The notes: generated by a model from the sequence alone, not told the origin. Shown: positions 1 through 6,651, counted from the stretch's first letter. The stretch: DNA of 9,638 nucleotides from Pseudomonadota bacterium (GCA_028876585.1 JAGWRL010000090.1:1-9638), one strand, 5' to 3'. Program-made: numbers and translations.

Positions 1-817
1 CGCCGCCCGCCAGCACCACCCCGAGCCGCGCCCGCAGCGCCCGCCGCGCGCCGCCGCCCGACAGCGTCAGCCCGCTGACCCGCCCGCCCTCGCGCGCGAG
101 GCTCTCGACCTCCGCCCGGGTGACGATGGTGACGCCGCGCTGGCGCAGCGACAGCAGGAAGCGCGCCACCAGCGCGTTGCCCATGACGAGCCGTGTGCCG
201 CGCCGGCCTTGCAGCCGGTCGAGCCCGTAGCGGGCGAGAATCTTCGCCGAATGCAGCGCCGAGTCCCACGCCTTGGTCATCGCCAGCAGGTGGTTGATGT
301 CGCGGCGGTCGACCATCATGCCGCCGAGCACGGTGAATTCCGGGATCGGCGGCCGCAGCGCGTCGAGCGCCCGCCCGAGCGGGCGGGCGTCGAACGGCAG
401 CGGCTCCAGCGCGCGCCCGCTCAGCGTCGCGCCCTCGACCTGCTGCTCGTAATCGGGATGCAGCGGGTAGGGGCGGAATTTCACCTCGCTGTGCGCCTCC
501 AGCGCCGCCACCGCCGCCGGCGCGGAATCGAGGAACGCCTCGCGCAAAGCGCGCGGCGCGTAATTGCCGACCACGCCGTCGAGAAAGCGCGAGACCGTCG
601 CCCGGTCGTCGCCGCGCGAATGCGACGAGCCGGGCAGCCACGCGGTGCCGGCCGACAGCGCCGTGGTGCCGCCGATATATTCGGTGCGCTCGACGAGCAG
701 CACGGAGCGTCCGGCGATGGCGGCGAACAGCGCCGCCGCCAGCCCGCCCGCGCCGGCGCCGACGACGATCAGATCGTATTCGGCCCCGTCCTTCACATCC
801 GCCGCCGCGACGATCAT
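1..817 (-). CDS. FAD-dependent oxidoreductase, ketosteroid-dehydrogenase-like (3' end beyond the left edge)
   Basis: About 272 N-terminal residues are visible; the C-terminus lies outside the window. The protein starts MIVAAADVKDGAEYDLIVVG and carries the dinucleotide fold VVGAGAGG (about residues 18-25) followed by an ERTEYIGGTTALSAGTAWLP stretch. This is the FAD-binding layout of the FAD_binding_2 group (3-ketosteroid delta-1-dehydrogenases, fumarate-reductase-like flavoproteins). Further on it has FTVLGGMMVD, then RRGTRLVMGNALVARFLLSL (a hallmark of ketosteroid-dehydrogenase-like members), and it breaks off at VVLAGG, where such proteins close the FAD site. The start overlaps the stop of the upstream gene as ATGA, and a TCCT complement (824-827, AGGA on the coding strand) gives a well-spaced ribosome binding site. 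Known of the family: flavin-dependent alpha,beta-desaturation or reduction of cyclic ketones or carboxylates. Inferred here: a dehydrogenation step on a cyclic substrate brought in by the adjacent transporter. The exact reaction cannot be told from the N-terminus. Confidence 0.87.
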   Translation of the reverse strand, partial: MIVAAADVKDGAEYDLIVVGAGAGGLAAALFAAIAGRSVLLVERTEYIGGTTALSAGTAWLPGSSHSRGDDRATVSRFLDGVVGNYAPRALREAFLDSAPAAVAALEAHSEVKFRPYPLHPDYEQQVEGATLSGRALEPLPFDARPLGRALDALRPPIPEFTVLGGMMVDRRDINHLLAMTKAWDSALHSAKILARYGLDRLQGRRGTRLVMGNALVARFLLSLRQRGVTIVTRAEVESLAREGGRVSGLTLSGGGARRALRARLGVVLAGG

Positions 818-1620
818 TCCACGTCCTGCCCGAGCAGGAAGTCGATCATGCGCTCCTGCAACGCCTCATACATCTGCGCGCCCACGCCGGTGGCGCAGCC
901 GCGCGCCCGCGCCGCCGCGATCAGCGGCGTCACCGGCGGCGAGGTGACGACGCAGCCGACATAGGCTTCCGGCGCCAGCCGGGCGACGTCGAGCGGCAGC
1001 GCGTCGCCCGGCCGCATCCCCGCCGGCGTCGCGTTGGCGATGAAAGTGAAGCCGGCGGGATCGGCCGAGCCGGCGACGACGGGCGCCTTGCCGAGCTTGG
1101 CCAGCCGGCCGATCAGCGCGTCGCGCCGCGCGGCGTCCGCGTCGTGGATCGCCAGTTCGCGCACGCCGGCGTCGAGCAGCGCCAGCGCGATGGCGGAACC
1201 CGCGCCGCCGGCGCCGACCAGCAGCGCCCGTTCGCCCCGGGGGTCGCGCCCCGCCTGACGCGCCGCGCCGACGAAGCCGAGGCCGTCGACAATGTCGCCA
1301 TGCCAGCCGCCCTCGGGGCGCCGGCGCATCGCATTGACCGAGCCGAGCACGCTCGAGCGCGCGCTGACGCTGGCGCAGGCGGTAAAACAGGCGAATTTGT
1401 GCGGCACGGTGACGACGATTCCGTCGAGGTTTTGAATATGCGTCGCCGCGTCGAGGAAGCCGGCCAAGTTCTGCGGCGCCACTTGCACCGGCACGAGGAT
1501 CGCGTCGCGGCCGCGCCGCTGCAACGAGGCGGTGACGCCGGCCGGCGATTTCACCTGTGCGATCGGATCGCCGACGATGACATAGAGGCGCGTCGCGCCG
1601 CTGAGCGGGATCGTCTGCAT
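814..1620 (-). CDS. Shikimate/quinate dehydrogenase-like (AroE family) oxidoreductase
   Basis: 268 residues, normal AroE length. The substrate domain shows GDPIAQVKSP (17-26), TVPHK with the family's catalytic lysine at K75, GSVN (N96) and GDIVDGLGF (D112). The cofactor domain shows LLVGAGGAGSA (about 134-143) and NATPAGM. After the second beta strand it reads IHDAD, where NADP-dependent AroE has N-R-T; an acidic residue there favours NAD and a catabolic role. Lys, Asp and Asn of the active site are kept, but three positions that contact shikimate in classical AroE look changed: the first Ser of S-K-S-P is V23, the Tyr before the P-x-x-T-P motif is Thr, and the Gln in the C-terminal G-x-G-M-L-V-x-Q motif is Glu (GVGAQMYEA). 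The ATG at 1620 lies 1 bp past the upstream stop and gives the proper family N-terminus; the longer open frame to 1737 would run inside the ATPase gene. Probably a catabolic dehydrogenase for a shikimate-like compound rather than the biosynthetic AroE. Confidence 0.87.
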   Translation of the reverse strand: MQTIPLSGATRLYVIVGDPIAQVKSPAGVTASLQRRGRDAILVPVQVAPQNLAGFLDAATHIQNLDGIVVTVPHKFACFTACASVSARSSVLGSVNAMRRRPEGGWHGDIVDGLGFVGAARQAGRDPRGERALLVGAGGAGSAIALALLDAGVRELAIHDADAARRDALIGRLAKLGKAPVVAGSADPAGFTFIANATPAGMRPGDALPLDVARLAPEAYVGCVVTSPPVTPLIAAARARGCATGVGAQMYEALQERMIDFLLGQDVE

Positions 1621-1621
1621 C

Positions 1622-4150
1622 TCAGGCGCCCGCCGCTTCCGATTGCACGACGCCGAGCAGCCGCGATTGCAAGTCGTGATCCTCCTCCAGCCTGGCGGCG
1701 TCGCCCTCGAAGGCGACCCGGCCGTTGACCAGGACATAGGCGCGGTCGACGATCGGCAGCACCGCCTCGGCGTGATGTTCGACCAGCACCATCGCCTTTT
1801 GCCCGCGCAGCTTCAGCAGCGCCTCCATCACCTCCTTGACGACGGCGGGGGCGAGGCCCTCGAACGGCTCGTCGAGCAGAATCAGCCGGCTCGGGACCAC
1901 CAGCGCGCGGGCGATGGCGACCATCTGCCGCTCGCCGCCCGACAGGTTCTCCGCCTTGGCGCGCTGGCGCTCGCGCAGGCGCGGGAACAGTTCGAAAATC
2001 TCCTCGACGCCGACGCCGCCCGGCCGCATCGCGATTTTGAGATTGTCGACCACCGTCAGATTGGGGAACAGCCGCCGCCCCTCCGGCACCAGCGAAACGC
2101 CGCGCCGGTTGATGAGATAGGGTTTCAGGCCCGAGATCGGCTCGCCCGCGAACGCCACCTCGCCCTCGGCCAGCTTCAGCGAGCCGACGAGGGCGCGCAG
2201 CAGCGTGGTCTTGCCGACGCCGTTGCGCCCGAGCAGCGCCACCGCCTCGCCCTCGTGGACGCGGAAATCGATGCCGGAGAGCACCGTCGAACCGGAGTAG
2301 CCCGCCGCCACGCCCTTGGCGTCGAGCAGCAGCGCGGCGCCCGCGTGGGCGCGCCGCTCGATCGCCGGCGGCGCGGCCAACTCGCCGTCCTTGGCGGCGC
2401 CGAGATAGGCGGCGACCACGGCCGGGTCGCGGCCGACGTCGGCCGGCTTGCCGTCGGCGATCATGCGGCCCTGATGCAGCACGGAAATGCGGTCCGAGAT
2501 CGCCAGCACGCGGTCGATGTCGTGCTCGATCAGCAGCACGGCGTGGGTTTTCGCCAGTTTCTGGATCAGCGCGGTGACGACGACGCGGTCCGCCTCGGCC
2601 AGCCCCGCCAGCGGCTCGTCGAGCAGCAGCAGCTTGGAATCGATGGCGAGCGTGACGGCGATCTCCAGCAGCCGCTTGGCGCCGTGCGGCAGGTTGACCG
2701 CCTCCTCCGCGCCCTTGTCGGCCAGCCCCACCGCGTCGAGGATCGACCAGGCGCGCTGGTTGATCGCCTCGATGGCGTGCGCGTCGCGGAACATGCCGCG
2801 CGCGCCGATGCGCTGCGTCTGCACCGCCACGCGCACGTTTTCGAACACGGTCAGGTTCGGGAAGATCGACAGGATCTGGAACGAACGGCTGATGCCGAGC
2901 CGCGCCCGCGCATGCACCGGCAGCTTCGAGATATCGACGCCGCCGAAGATCACCTGTCCGCCCGTCGGCGGCAGCGCGCCCGACAGCATGTTGAAGAACG
3001 TCGTCTTGCCGGCGCCGTTCGGCCCGATCACGCTGTGCAGCACATAAGGCCGCACGGTGAGGTCGATGTCGCGCGCCGTCACCAGCGAGCCGAAGGATTT
3101 GGACAGCTTGCGCGTCTCCAGGATCGGCGCGTTCGGGTCCATCTTCTCGCCGAGGCTCTCGTAAGCGGCGATCGTCGCCGGGCGGGGCGGGATCGTGTTG
3201 CGCGTCAGCGTCCAGCGGGTGCGGCCGAACAGGCGCTGCGCGAGGCCCTGCACGCCCTCGGGCGAAAACAGCGCGAACACCATCAGGATCGGCGCGAAGA
3301 TCAGCCACCAGTTCTCGCCGATGTTCCAGAATTCGATCGACGACAGCCGGTCCTGCAACACGATGAAGATCACCGCGCCCCAGAGCGGCCCGAGGAAATG
3401 ATGCACGCCGCCGAGCACCGTCATCAGCAGGCTGTCGCCGGCGTGCTGCCAGCTCAGATTGTCGGCGTAGACGCCTTGCAGCATGAAGGTCAGCAGTGCG
3501 CCGGAAAAGCCGACCACCGCCGCCGTCAGGGTCAGCGCTTGCAGCCGCACGGCGTAGACGTTGAGGCCGAGGCTTGAGGCGCGCTGCTCGTTGTCGCGCA
3601 CCGCCTGGATCGCGCGCCCGAACGGGGAATGGGCGAGCCGCCACAGCGCCCAGAACGCGACGACCACCGCGACGACGACGAAGACGTGATAGCCGCGATC
3701 GGTCGGGAAGGTCGGGCGCGGCACGTTCTGCAAGCCGTTCTCGCCGCCCGTCACCGCCGTCCATTTGAACGCGACCTCGAACGCGATCTGCGAAAAGGCC
3801 AGCGTCAGCAGCGAGAAGTAGAGGCCGCGCCGGCGCAGGATCAGCGCGCCGATGGCGAAGCCGAGCACCGTCGCGCCGAGCGTCGCCGCGACGATCGCCA
3901 CGATATCGTCGCCGTAGCCGCCGAGCGCGACGAAGGCGGCGACATAGGAGGCGCTGCCGAAGAACACCGAGGCGCCGAACGGCACCAGCCCGGTGTAGCC
4001 GACCAGCAGGTTCACGCCGGCGCCATAGAGCGCGTAGATCGCGATCTGGGTGATCAGCGAGATCGGCGCGCCTTGCGCGATCCACAGCGCGCTCAGGGCC
4101 GCCAGAACGGCGGCGACCCAGAGATAGGGGGCTCGCATCAGCGCGCTCAT
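1622..4150 (-). CDS. Liv-type ABC transporter triple fusion: LivM permease + LivG ATPase + LivF ATPase
   Basis: One uninterrupted 842-residue frame joins three subunits that are usually separate. Residues about 1-305 are a LivM permease, with many hydrophobic segments, the cytoplasmic coupling loop RDNEQRASSLGLN (185-197) and GGVHHFLGP. After a linker of about 36 residues, residues about 342-585 are a LivG-type ATPase: Walker A GPNGAGKTT (376-384), degenerate signature LPHGAKR (487-493), Walker B LLLLDEP (507-513), switch IEHD (541-544). After a second short linker, residues about 606-842 are a LivF-type ATPase: Walker A GRNGVGKTT (641-649), signature LSGGERQ (736-742), Walker B LILLDEP (756-762), switch VEHH (790-793). 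Both ATPases look intact, so this chain plus LivH should form a whole membrane complex. The ATG overlaps the livH stop as ATGA, with GGGAG (complement 4159-4163) 8 bases upstream; Met5 at 4138 is an alternative start. The substrate cannot be read from the sequence: Liv-type systems carry amino acids, but also aromatic and other carboxylates. Confidence 0.96.
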   Translation of the reverse strand: MSALMRAPYLWVAAVLAALSALWIAQGAPISLITQIAIYALYGAGVNLLVGYTGLVPFGASVFFGSASYVAAFVALGGYGDDIVAIVAATLGATVLGFAIGALILRRRGLYFSLLTLAFSQIAFEVAFKWTAVTGGENGLQNVPRPTFPTDRGYHVFVVVAVVVAFWALWRLAHSPFGRAIQAVRDNEQRASSLGLNVYAVRLQALTLTAAVVGFSGALLTFMLQGVYADNLSWQHAGDSLLMTVLGGVHHFLGPLWGAVIFIVLQDRLSSIEFWNIGENWWLIFAPILMVFALFSPEGVQGLAQRLFGRTRWTLTRNTIPPRPATIAAYESLGEKMDPNAPILETRKLSKSFGSLVTARDIDLTVRPYVLHSVIGPNGAGKTTFFNMLSGALPPTGGQVIFGGVDISKLPVHARARLGISRSFQILSIFPNLTVFENVRVAVQTQRIGARGMFRDAHAIEAINQRAWSILDAVGLADKGAEEAVNLPHGAKRLLEIAVTLAIDSKLLLLDEPLAGLAEADRVVVTALIQKLAKTHAVLLIEHDIDRVLAISDRISVLHQGRMIADGKPADVGRDPAVVAAYLGAAKDGELAAPPAIERRAHAGAALLLDAKGVAAGYSGSTVLSGIDFRVHEGEAVALLGRNGVGKTTLLRALVGSLKLAEGEVAFAGEPISGLKPYLINRRGVSLVPEGRRLFPNLTVVDNLKIAMRPGGVGVEEIFELFPRLRERQRAKAENLSGGERQMVAIARALVVPSRLILLDEPFEGLAPAVVKEVMEALLKLRGQKAMVLVEHHAEAVLPIVDRAYVLVNGRVAFEGDAARLEEDHDLQSRLLGVVQSEAAGA

Positions 4151-5016
4151 TCGAACCGCTCCCAGCGCTCGCCGAACAGGCCGCGCGGACGCAGCAGCAG
4201 CACCACCGCCATCAGGACATACATCGCCGCGCCCGACCAACTGGGGAAGAACTGGATCGTCTCGGCCGTCACCACGCCGACCATCAGTCCGGCGACGATC
4301 GCGCCGGCGAACGAGCCGAGGCCGCCGATGGTGACGATGACGAACGCCGGCATGATCGCGCCCGCCGCCATCGCCGGCTGCACCGTCCACATCGGCCCCG
4401 CCAACATGCCCGCCAGTCCCGCCAGCAGGCAGCCGATGCCGAACACGCCGCTCAGCACGATCGGCAGATTGACGCCGAGCAGCCCCACCATCTCGGGATC
4501 GCGCGAGCCGGCGCGGATGATGCGGCCGAACGGGGTGAATTCGATGAAGGCCCAGAACGCCACCAGCGATGCGACCGTCGCGGCCAGCACGACGAGCCGG
4601 TATTTGGTGATCAGGATCGGCCCATATTCGAAGAAGCCCGAGAACGCCTTCGGCTCGGTGAACGGCAACGGCGGGCCGCCGTAGACCAACTTCAGCACCG
4701 CTTCGGCGAACAGGGCCAGCGCGAAGGTGAGGATCAGGCCGAGCAGCGGCTCCTTGCCGTAGAGCCGGCGGATGAAGATCATCTCGACCGCGACGCCGAT
4801 CGCCCCGGTGAGCAGCGGCGCCAGCAGCGCCGCCGGCCAGCCGAACCGCAGCGACAGCGACAGCGCGAGATAGGCGCCGATGGCGAAGAACGAGCCATGC
4901 GCGAAATTGACGATGCCGAGCAGGCCGAACACGATCGACAGCCCGGTCGCGATCAGCACGTAGAGAAAGCCCAGGACGAGGCCGTTGACCGCCTGGGAGA
5001 GAATCATGTCGAACAT
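4147..5016 (-). CDS. livH: Liv-type ABC transporter permease, LivH family
   Basis: 289 residues, typical of LivH. The N-terminus MFDMILSQAVNGLVLGFLYV runs into the family motif GLLGIVNFAHGSFFAIGAY (about 32-50). The coupling loop GSRDPEMVGLLGVNL, the segment VTIGGLGSFAGAI and the ending LLLRPRGLFGERWERFE are all standard. About eight hydrophobic segments are evident by eye. It is an inner-membrane channel subunit pairing with the LivM part of the downstream fusion; the two genes overlap by 4 bp and are surely co-translated. I chose the ATG at 5016 because it begins the family's conserved N-terminus. The frame stays open to 5106, but that would add about 30 non-family residues reading into the repeat region. 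The Met at 5007 is also possible; neither start has a strong ribosome binding site. The symbol denotes the family; transport of leucine itself is not implied. Confidence 0.95.
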   Translation of the reverse strand: MFDMILSQAVNGLVLGFLYVLIATGLSIVFGLLGIVNFAHGSFFAIGAYLALSLSLRFGWPAALLAPLLTGAIGVAVEMIFIRRLYGKEPLLGLILTFALALFAEAVLKLVYGGPPLPFTEPKAFSGFFEYGPILITKYRLVVLAATVASLVAFWAFIEFTPFGRIIRAGSRDPEMVGLLGVNLPIVLSGVFGIGCLLAGLAGMLAGPMWTVQPAMAAGAIMPAFVIVTIGGLGSFAGAIVAGLMVGVVTAETIQFFPSWSGAAMYVLMAVVLLLRPRGLFGERWERFE

Positions 5017-5106
5017 GTCCGCTCGCTCGTGAAGGCGCGGGGCGCGCGTCAAGCGCTCCGCTTCGCTTATATTGAGGGCATTCGATCCCGGCTCCGGGCC
5101 TACCAA

Positions 5107-5187
5107 TTGTCATCCTCGCGAAAGCGAGGATCCAGGGGCCAGGGCTCGTCAGTCGCTCCTGGATTCCCGCTTTCGCGGGAATGACAA
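5107..5187. repeat. Paired palindromic repeat between the binding-protein and permease genes
   Basis: Two 30-bp arms (5107-5136 and 5158-5187) form a large inverted repeat around a 21-bp centre. Each arm is also its own hairpin: TCCTCGC-GAAA-GCGAGGA in the left arm and TTCCCGC-TTTC-GCGGGAA in the right. The arms differ at four positions, and the changes come in pairs that keep both small hairpins intact. The type (GTCATTCCCGCGAAAGCGGG) is one I remember as highly repeated in Rhizobiales genomes. It fills most of the 202-bp gap (5017-5218), the only large gap in the minus-strand operon; I see no gene in the remainder. In RNA it could act as an attenuating terminator or protect the 3' end of the binding-protein message, giving more binding protein than membrane subunits. 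Confidence 0.85.
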
Positions 5188-5218
5188 GGCCCTCGATTCC
5201 ATGTCTGGCGGCGCCAGT

Positions 5219-6475
5219 TCAGAGAGACCCCATCTTGCAGGCCGATTGCGCCTGCGTGCCATAAGCGGCGTCGATTTCGGCCATCGTCTTGGGCAATTCC
5301 GCCTTGATGTCGAAATAGTCCCATTTGTCGGTGATCTTCGGCTTGATGCTGGCCACCAGCAGCCGGTTGATCATCTGATGATCGAAGGTGCGGTAATGCA
5401 CGTCGAGATCGCCGCGCTTAAAACTCCAATGCTCCAGCGCCTCGACGATCTTGCCCGGATCGGTCGAGCCGGCGGCGTCGATGGCGTCGTACAGCGCCTT
5501 CGCCGCCATCCAGCCCATCCACGCCTTGTCGGCGGCGGGGCGGTTGTATTTCTTCTCGTAATCGGCCGCCATCTGCTGCTCTTCGGGCGGGTTGTTCGGG
5601 TTCTTGTAATACCAGGTGATGGTGTAGAGGCCGTCGGCCGCCTCGGGGCCGACGCCCCACAGATCGGTGTTGCCGACCGCGATCTCCGCGAACGGGATCT
5701 TGCCGCGCATCCCCAGTTCGTTCCATTGCTTGAGGAACGTCGTCAGATCGTTGGCGGAGACGCCGCCGATCACCACGTCCGGCTTGGCGGCGCGGATTTT
5801 CAGGATGAACGAGGAATAGTCGGGCGTGTTGAGCGGCGCCTCGTCGGCGCCGACGATCTCGCCGCCGTTGTCCTGAATGTATTTCGTGAACGCCGTCTTG
5901 ATGTCCTGGCCGAAGGCGTAGGCCGCCGTCAGCAGATACCATTTCTTGCCGATCGAGGCGCAATAGGGCGCCAGCACGTTGGTGTGCACGTCGACGGGCG
6001 GTTGCAGGCGGAAGGTGTAGCGGTTGCACGACGAGCCGGTGATCGAGCCGGCGGCCGCGTTGGCGGCGATGTAGGGCACTTTCGATTTGTTGGCGACCGA
6101 GGAAATCGCCAGCGCGAACGAGGACAGAGCGCCGCCGAGCAGGCCGACGACCTTGTGCTCCTGCACCAGCCTTTGCGCGCTCTGCTGCGCCCCTTGCGGA
6201 TTGGGCTCGTCGAGCCAGACCAGTTCGGCCGGCCGGCCGAGCAGCTTGTTGCCGCGCTGCTCCAGCGCCAACTGGGAGCCTTGCGCCAGATATTCGGCCT
6301 GCTGCGTGATCTGCCCGGTCTTGGCCCAGACCATGCCGATCTTGATCGGCTCGGCGGCGCTGGCGCGGCTGATGTAGGGCGCGGCGAGCGCCGAGGCCGC
6401 GACGCCGGCGGAAGCGGTCAGGAACTTGCGGCGATCGAACGGGCGCAGGCCCGAAAACAGCGCTTCGTCGGTCAT
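5219..6475 (-). CDS. Liv-type ABC transporter substrate-binding protein with Tat signal
   Basis: 418 residues, periplasmic binding protein of the Peripla_BP_6 (leucine-binding-like) family. The N-terminus carries a twin-arginine signal, DRRKFLTASAG with R15-R16, a hydrophobic stretch, and a likely cleavage site after ASA or SAA near residues 40-41. The mature part begins EPIKIGMVWAKTGQ, the standard first strand, followed by PAELVWLDEPNPQGAQQSAQ, VVGLLGGALSSFALAISSVA, a hinge region VGADEAPLNTPDYSSFILKI and PDVVIGGVSANDL, as usual for the family. The start at 6475 is fixed by the strong AGGGAGGAAG sequence just upstream. It is the first gene of the minus-strand set and captures the ligand for LivH/LivMGF. 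The ligand is unknown; this family binds amino acids, amides, aromatic acids and other carboxylates. Use of Tat suggests folding before export. Confidence 0.94.
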   Translation of the reverse strand: MTDEALFSGLRPFDRRKFLTASAGVAASALAAPYISRASAAEPIKIGMVWAKTGQITQQAEYLAQGSQLALEQRGNKLLGRPAELVWLDEPNPQGAQQSAQRLVQEHKVVGLLGGALSSFALAISSVANKSKVPYIAANAAAGSITGSSCNRYTFRLQPPVDVHTNVLAPYCASIGKKWYLLTAAYAFGQDIKTAFTKYIQDNGGEIVGADEAPLNTPDYSSFILKIRAAKPDVVIGGVSANDLTTFLKQWNELGMRGKIPFAEIAVGNTDLWGVGPEAADGLYTITWYYKNPNNPPEEQQMAADYEKKYNRPAADKAWMGWMAAKALYDAIDAAGSTDPGKIVEALEHWSFKRGDLDVHYRTFDHQMINRLLVASIKPKITDKWDYFDIKAELPKTMAEIDAAYGTQAQSACKMGSL

Positions 6476-6480
6476 GTCGT

Positions 6481-6490
6481 CTTCCTCCCT
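6481..6490 (-). promoter_or_regulatory. Strong ribosome binding site of the binding-protein gene
   Basis: Read on the minus strand this is AGGGAGGAAG, with the GGAGG core about 8 bases before the ATG at 6475. It is the best Shine-Dalgarno match on the minus strand and rules in the 6475 start over the in-frame start at 6499. It fits the high output expected of a binding protein. Confidence 0.8.
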
Positions 6491-6537
6491 GGGCCGCACG
6501 CATGTCCGTGTCGTCGGACGCGGCGGTTCGCATCGTC

Positions 6538-6565
6538 GTCATAACCGGAATGGAGTTCCAGTCAA
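6538..6565 (-). promoter_or_regulatory. Candidate sigma-70 promoter for the minus-strand transporter operon
   Basis: On the minus strand TTGACT (complement 6560-6565) and TATGAC (complement 6538-6543) are separated by 16 bp. These match 5 of 6 and 4 of 6 consensus bases. Transcription would start near 6531, leaving a leader of roughly 55 nt before the ATG at 6475. An IclR-type operator occupies the spacer, so a bound protein would block RNA polymerase. Assigned by eye only. Confidence 0.5.
6547..6560. promoter_or_regulatory. Putative IclR-family operator 1 (inside the minus-strand promoter)
   Basis: GGAA-TGGAG-TTCC is an inverted repeat with the same half-site and 5-bp spacing as operator 2; with the flanking A6560 the right half is TTCCA, while the left half lacks the outer T. 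It matches the general TGGAA-N5-TTCCA layout of the E. coli IclR site. It lies wholly between the -10 and -35 of the transporter promoter, which suggests repression. Confidence 0.55.
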
Positions 6566-6572
6566 TCCAAAA

Positions 6573-6589
6573 TTGGAACCGCGTTCCAA
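6573..6589. promoter_or_regulatory. Putative IclR-family operator 2 (perfect palindrome)
   Basis: TTGGAAC-CGC-GTTCCAA is a perfect 7+7 inverted repeat and contains an exact TGGAA-N5-TTCCA. Its centre is 28 bp from the centre of operator 1. It stands 7 bp upstream of a plus-strand TTGACG and 7 bp upstream of the minus-strand -35, between the two divergent promoters. The likely ligand is the IclR-family protein encoded at 7865-8722. Confidence 0.65.
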
Positions 6590-6596
6590 AAATCGC

Positions 6597-6625
6597 TTGA
6601 CGGGGCGACGCGCGCGCGCAAATCT
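6597..6625 (+). promoter_or_regulatory. Candidate promoter for the plus-strand oxidoreductase-iclR set
   Basis: TTGACG (6597-6602) is a good -35. At 17 bp the -10 would be AAATCT (6620-6625), a poor match, so the site is weak or needs help from a regulator bound at operator 2. If used, it gives a leader of about 185 nt that contains the palindromic repeat at 6652-6757. Confidence 0.35.
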
Positions 6626-6651
6626 TAGAGCGCACGGCGTTTGGATGGAAT

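Noticed and set aside
1621..1737. Upstream extension of the AroE-like gene to 1737
   Set aside because: The added residues come from the ATPase gene read in another frame and do not look like an AroE N-terminus; the ATG at 1620 does.
1643..3577. Long plus-strand open frame of about 644 codons opposite the ATPases
   Set aside because: Antisense shadow: composition is rich in Arg, His, Asp and Gln, no recognisable motif, no ribosome binding site, and the opposite strand encodes well-conserved ATPases.
1551..4085. Long Arg/Ala-rich open frame on the minus strand, overlapping the transporter fusion
   Set aside because: It is a +1 frame shadow of the LivM-LivG-LivF gene; its translation has low-complexity Arg-rich composition with no domain, as expected from very GC-rich DNA.
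5017..5106. Upstream extension of livH to 5106
   Set aside because: The extra 30 residues are not LivH-like and read back to the edge of the repeat; the Met at 5016 begins the conserved segment.
5072..6544. Plus-strand open frame of 490 codons opposite the binding-protein gene
   Set aside because: It starts in the palindromic repeat and ends in the promoter region; the minus strand carries a clear binding protein with signal peptide and strong ribosome binding site.
6566..6577. TCCAA-AA-TTGGA palindrome between the two operators
   Set aside because: It is a perfect small inverted repeat but shares its right half with operator 2 and has the half-sites in the opposite orientation, so I do not count it as a third site.
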